From BOG-908 sp964657885 (GTDB lineage: Bacteria > Pseudomonadota > Alphaproteobacteria > Acetobacterales > Acetobacteraceae): DNA of 23,195 bases. Location of the stretch: assembly GCA_964657885.1 (NCBI GenBank), contig CAZZWO010000023.1, forward strand, positions 1 through 23,195. The letters run 5' to 3'. The position numbers and the translations under genes are program-made. Of this stretch, positions 21,880 through 23,195 are shown piece by piece. A model generated the notes under the pieces. That model made no database searches and was not told the origin of the DNA. It was given only the letters and a program-made list of their open reading frames with translations. How positions within the stretch are numbered: position 1 is the first letter of the stretch; each line of letters opens with the position of its first letter.

Positions 21880-23055
21880 ATGAAGGCACTATGCTGGCAC
21901 GGCAAGGGGGATATCAGGTGCGACTCCGTGCCTGACCCGAAAATCGAACATCCGCGCGATGCGATCATCAAGGTTACATCCTGCGCTATCTGTGGTTCGG
22001 ACCTGCACCTTTACGATGGTGTCATCCCCACGATGAAGTCCGGCGACGTTCTCGGGCATGAGACGATGGGCGAAGTCGTCGAAGTCGGTTCGGAGAACAA
22101 GAAGCTTAAGGTTGGCGACCGCGTGGTCGTCCCGTTCACCATCGCTTGTGGGGAGTGTTTCTTCTGCAAGAAAGGTTTGTTCAGCGGGTGCGAGCGAAGC
22201 AACCCCAATCATAAGATGGCCGAGGAGCTCTGGGGGCATTCACCCGCTGGCTTGTTTGGCTACTCGCACATGCTGGGTGGCTACCCGGGTGGTCAGGCAG
22301 AATACCTGCGTGTGCCATTCGCCGACGTAGGTCCGATCAAGGTACCCGAAGGCCTCACCGACGAACAGGTGCTGTTCCTGTCGGACATCTTTCCAACAGG
22401 CTACATGGCGGCCGAGTTCTGCAATATCCAGAGGGGCGATACCATCGCCATCTGGGGTTGCGGTCCTGTGGCGCAGTTCGCAATCAGGTCGGCATTCCTG
22501 CTTGGCGCAGAACGCGTGATCGCCATCGACACGGTCCCCGAGCGGCTGGCGATGGCGCGCGCGGCGGGCGCTGAAACCCTCGATTTCGAAAAAGACGACG
22601 TCTACAACATCCTTCGCGACAAGACCGATGGCCGTGGGCCGGATGCGTGCATCGATGCGGTCGGCACCGAACCCCATGTCGGGGGAGCTGTCGACGCCGT
22701 GCTCGATCGCGTGAAGCAGGCGGCGTTCATGGGCACGGACCGTCCGCACGTGCTGCGCCAGGCGATCAACAACTGCCGGAATGGCGGGATCGTTTCGATC
22801 GTTGGCGTATATGGCGGCTTGCTCGACAAGGTGCCGATGGGCTCGGCAATCAACCGCGGGCTGACGTTCCGCATGTCGCAGACGCCTGTGCAGAAGTATC
22901 AGGAAGGCTTGCTGCAGCGGATCGAAAAAGGCGAGATAGACCCGTCCTTCGTCATCACCCACACCGTAAAGCTGGAAGACGGGCCAGGGATGTACAAGAC
23001 GTTCCGCGAGAAGGAAGACGGCTGCATCAAGGTCGTGCTCAAGCCGCACGGCTAG
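21880..23055 (+). CDS. Zinc-dependent alcohol dehydrogenase (MDR family)
   Basis: This 391-aa protein has the medium-chain dehydrogenase pattern. Catalytic zinc ligands are C38 (CGSDLH) and H60 with E61 (GHE), structural zinc cysteines are C90, C93, C96 and C104, and a G-x-G-x-x-A NAD(P) site (G193-C-G-P-V-A198) follows in the Rossmann domain. The longer lobe between residues 105 and 145 (GLFGYSHMLGGYPGGQAEYLRVP) is typical of the glutathione-dependent formaldehyde dehydrogenase-like branch. It oxidises an alcohol or aldehyde adduct with NAD. GGGAG at 21866-21870 supports the ATG at 21880 over the ATG at 21859. It may be independent of the glycan operon, since an own palindromic element lies upstream, but its job could also be linked to that pathway. 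Confidence 0.92.
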   Translation: MKALCWHGKGDIRCDSVPDPKIEHPRDAIIKVTSCAICGSDLHLYDGVIPTMKSGDVLGHETMGEVVEVGSENKKLKVGDRVVVPFTIACGECFFCKKGLFSGCERSNPNHKMAEELWGHSPAGLFGYSHMLGGYPGGQAEYLRVPFADVGPIKVPEGLTDEQVLFLSDIFPTGYMAAEFCNIQRGDTIAIWGCGPVAQFAIRSAFLLGAERVIAIDTVPERLAMARAAGAETLDFEKDDVYNILRDKTDGRGPDACIDAVGTEPHVGGAVDAVLDRVKQAAFMGTDRPHVLRQAINNCRNGGIVSIVGVYGGLLDKVPMGSAINRGLTFRMSQTPVQKYQEGLLQRIEKGEIDPSFVITHTVKLEDGPGMYKTFREKEDGCIKVVLKPHG

Positions 23056-23064
23056 GCATTCTAA

Positions 23065-23105
23065 CGTGCCGGATGTCTGGCCTAGACAGGCTGACATCCG
23101 GCATG
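23065..23105. terminator. Hairpin between the alcohol dehydrogenase and tRNA-Lys
   Basis: A 13-bp stem (23065-23077 with 23093-23105, one G-T wobble) continues after a one-base bulge into a GCCT/AGGC inner stem with an AGAC tetraloop. It lies in the 64-bp gap between two convergent genes and probably stops both transcripts. No T-tract follows on either strand. Confidence 0.7.
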
Positions 23106-23119
23106 CGTTGCGAAAGAAG

Positions 23120-23195
23120 TGGTGAGCCCGGTGGGAATCGAACCCACGACCCCAAGATTAAAAGTCTCGTGCTCTACCGACTGAGCTACAGGCTC
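23120..23195 (-). tRNA. tRNA-Lys (anticodon UUU)
   Basis: Read on the minus strand, the 76-base gene folds as a complete cloverleaf: acceptor stem GAGCCTG pairs with CGGGCTC, the D-stem is GCTC/GAGC, the anticodon loop is CTTTTAA with anticodon TTT, and the T-arm is GTGGG-TTCGATT-CCCAC. The discriminator is A, and CCA is encoded at the 3' end (23120-23122). Its first base is the last base of the window, so the promoter lies outside. Confidence 0.96.

Overview
The window is about 23 kb of GC-rich chromosomal DNA. The dense packing of genes, the alphaproteobacterial style of ribosomal protein L28 (100 aa), and a mix of DUF3309, DUF3429 and GH15 proteins suggest an alphaproteobacterium, most likely of the Acetobacteraceae/Rhodospirillales type. 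The lineage is an inference from general character, not a placement. No insertion sequence, integrase, phage gene or CRISPR array was seen.

Layout. (1) 29-1168, minus strand: a membrane-anchored histidine-kinase-like ATPase and rpmB (L28), with a plausible sigma70 promoter ahead of rpmB. (2) 1300-2982, minus strand: a Wzt/Wzm-type ABC-2 polysaccharide exporter with no glycan synthesis genes beside it. (3) About 3056-8682, plus strand: a complete five-gene oligopeptide/dipeptide ABC importer (binding protein, DppC-like, DppB-like, DppD-like and DppF-like), largely joined by stop/start overlaps. (4) 8710-12859: an amidinotransferase/dimethylargininase-superfamily hydrolase (minus), a DUF3309 mini-membrane protein (plus), a GH15 glucoamylase/trehalase-like enzyme (minus), a DUF3429 membrane protein (plus) and a 93-aa uncharacterised protein (plus).

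(5) 13088-21790, plus strand: the most interesting part. Seven genes sit nose to tail, with four 4-bp overlaps, one 1-bp overlap and one 17-bp gap. They encode a dTDP-L-rhamnose 4-epimerase-like SDR; a two-domain protein with an unrecognised, glycosidase-like N-terminal half fused to a CDP-paratose 2-epimerase-like SDR; a B12-binding-type radical SAM enzyme carrying a native run of six histidines; a GT4 glycosyltransferase; and three tandem paralogous CgeB-type glycosyltransferases. Together they look like a pathway for an unusual deoxysugar-containing glycan or glycoconjugate in which a radical SAM enzyme modifies a sugar or another intermediate. I know of related radical SAM/epimerase/glycosyltransferase cassettes in other proteobacteria, but the product is not known to me. 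The DNA just upstream holds several TGTGA/TCAC half-sites and a GGAAC-N17-GTT match to the alphaproteobacterial general-stress sigma factor EcfG. (6) 21880-23055: a zinc-dependent alcohol dehydrogenase with its own palindromic upstream element. Then come a hairpin and a complete tRNA-Lys(UUU) on the minus strand that ends exactly at the window edge.

Base composition seems to fall in region 5. By hand count, bases 19561-19620 are 50% GC, while 4801-4860 are 70%. This fits a cluster with a different history, but no mobility gene supports recent transfer.
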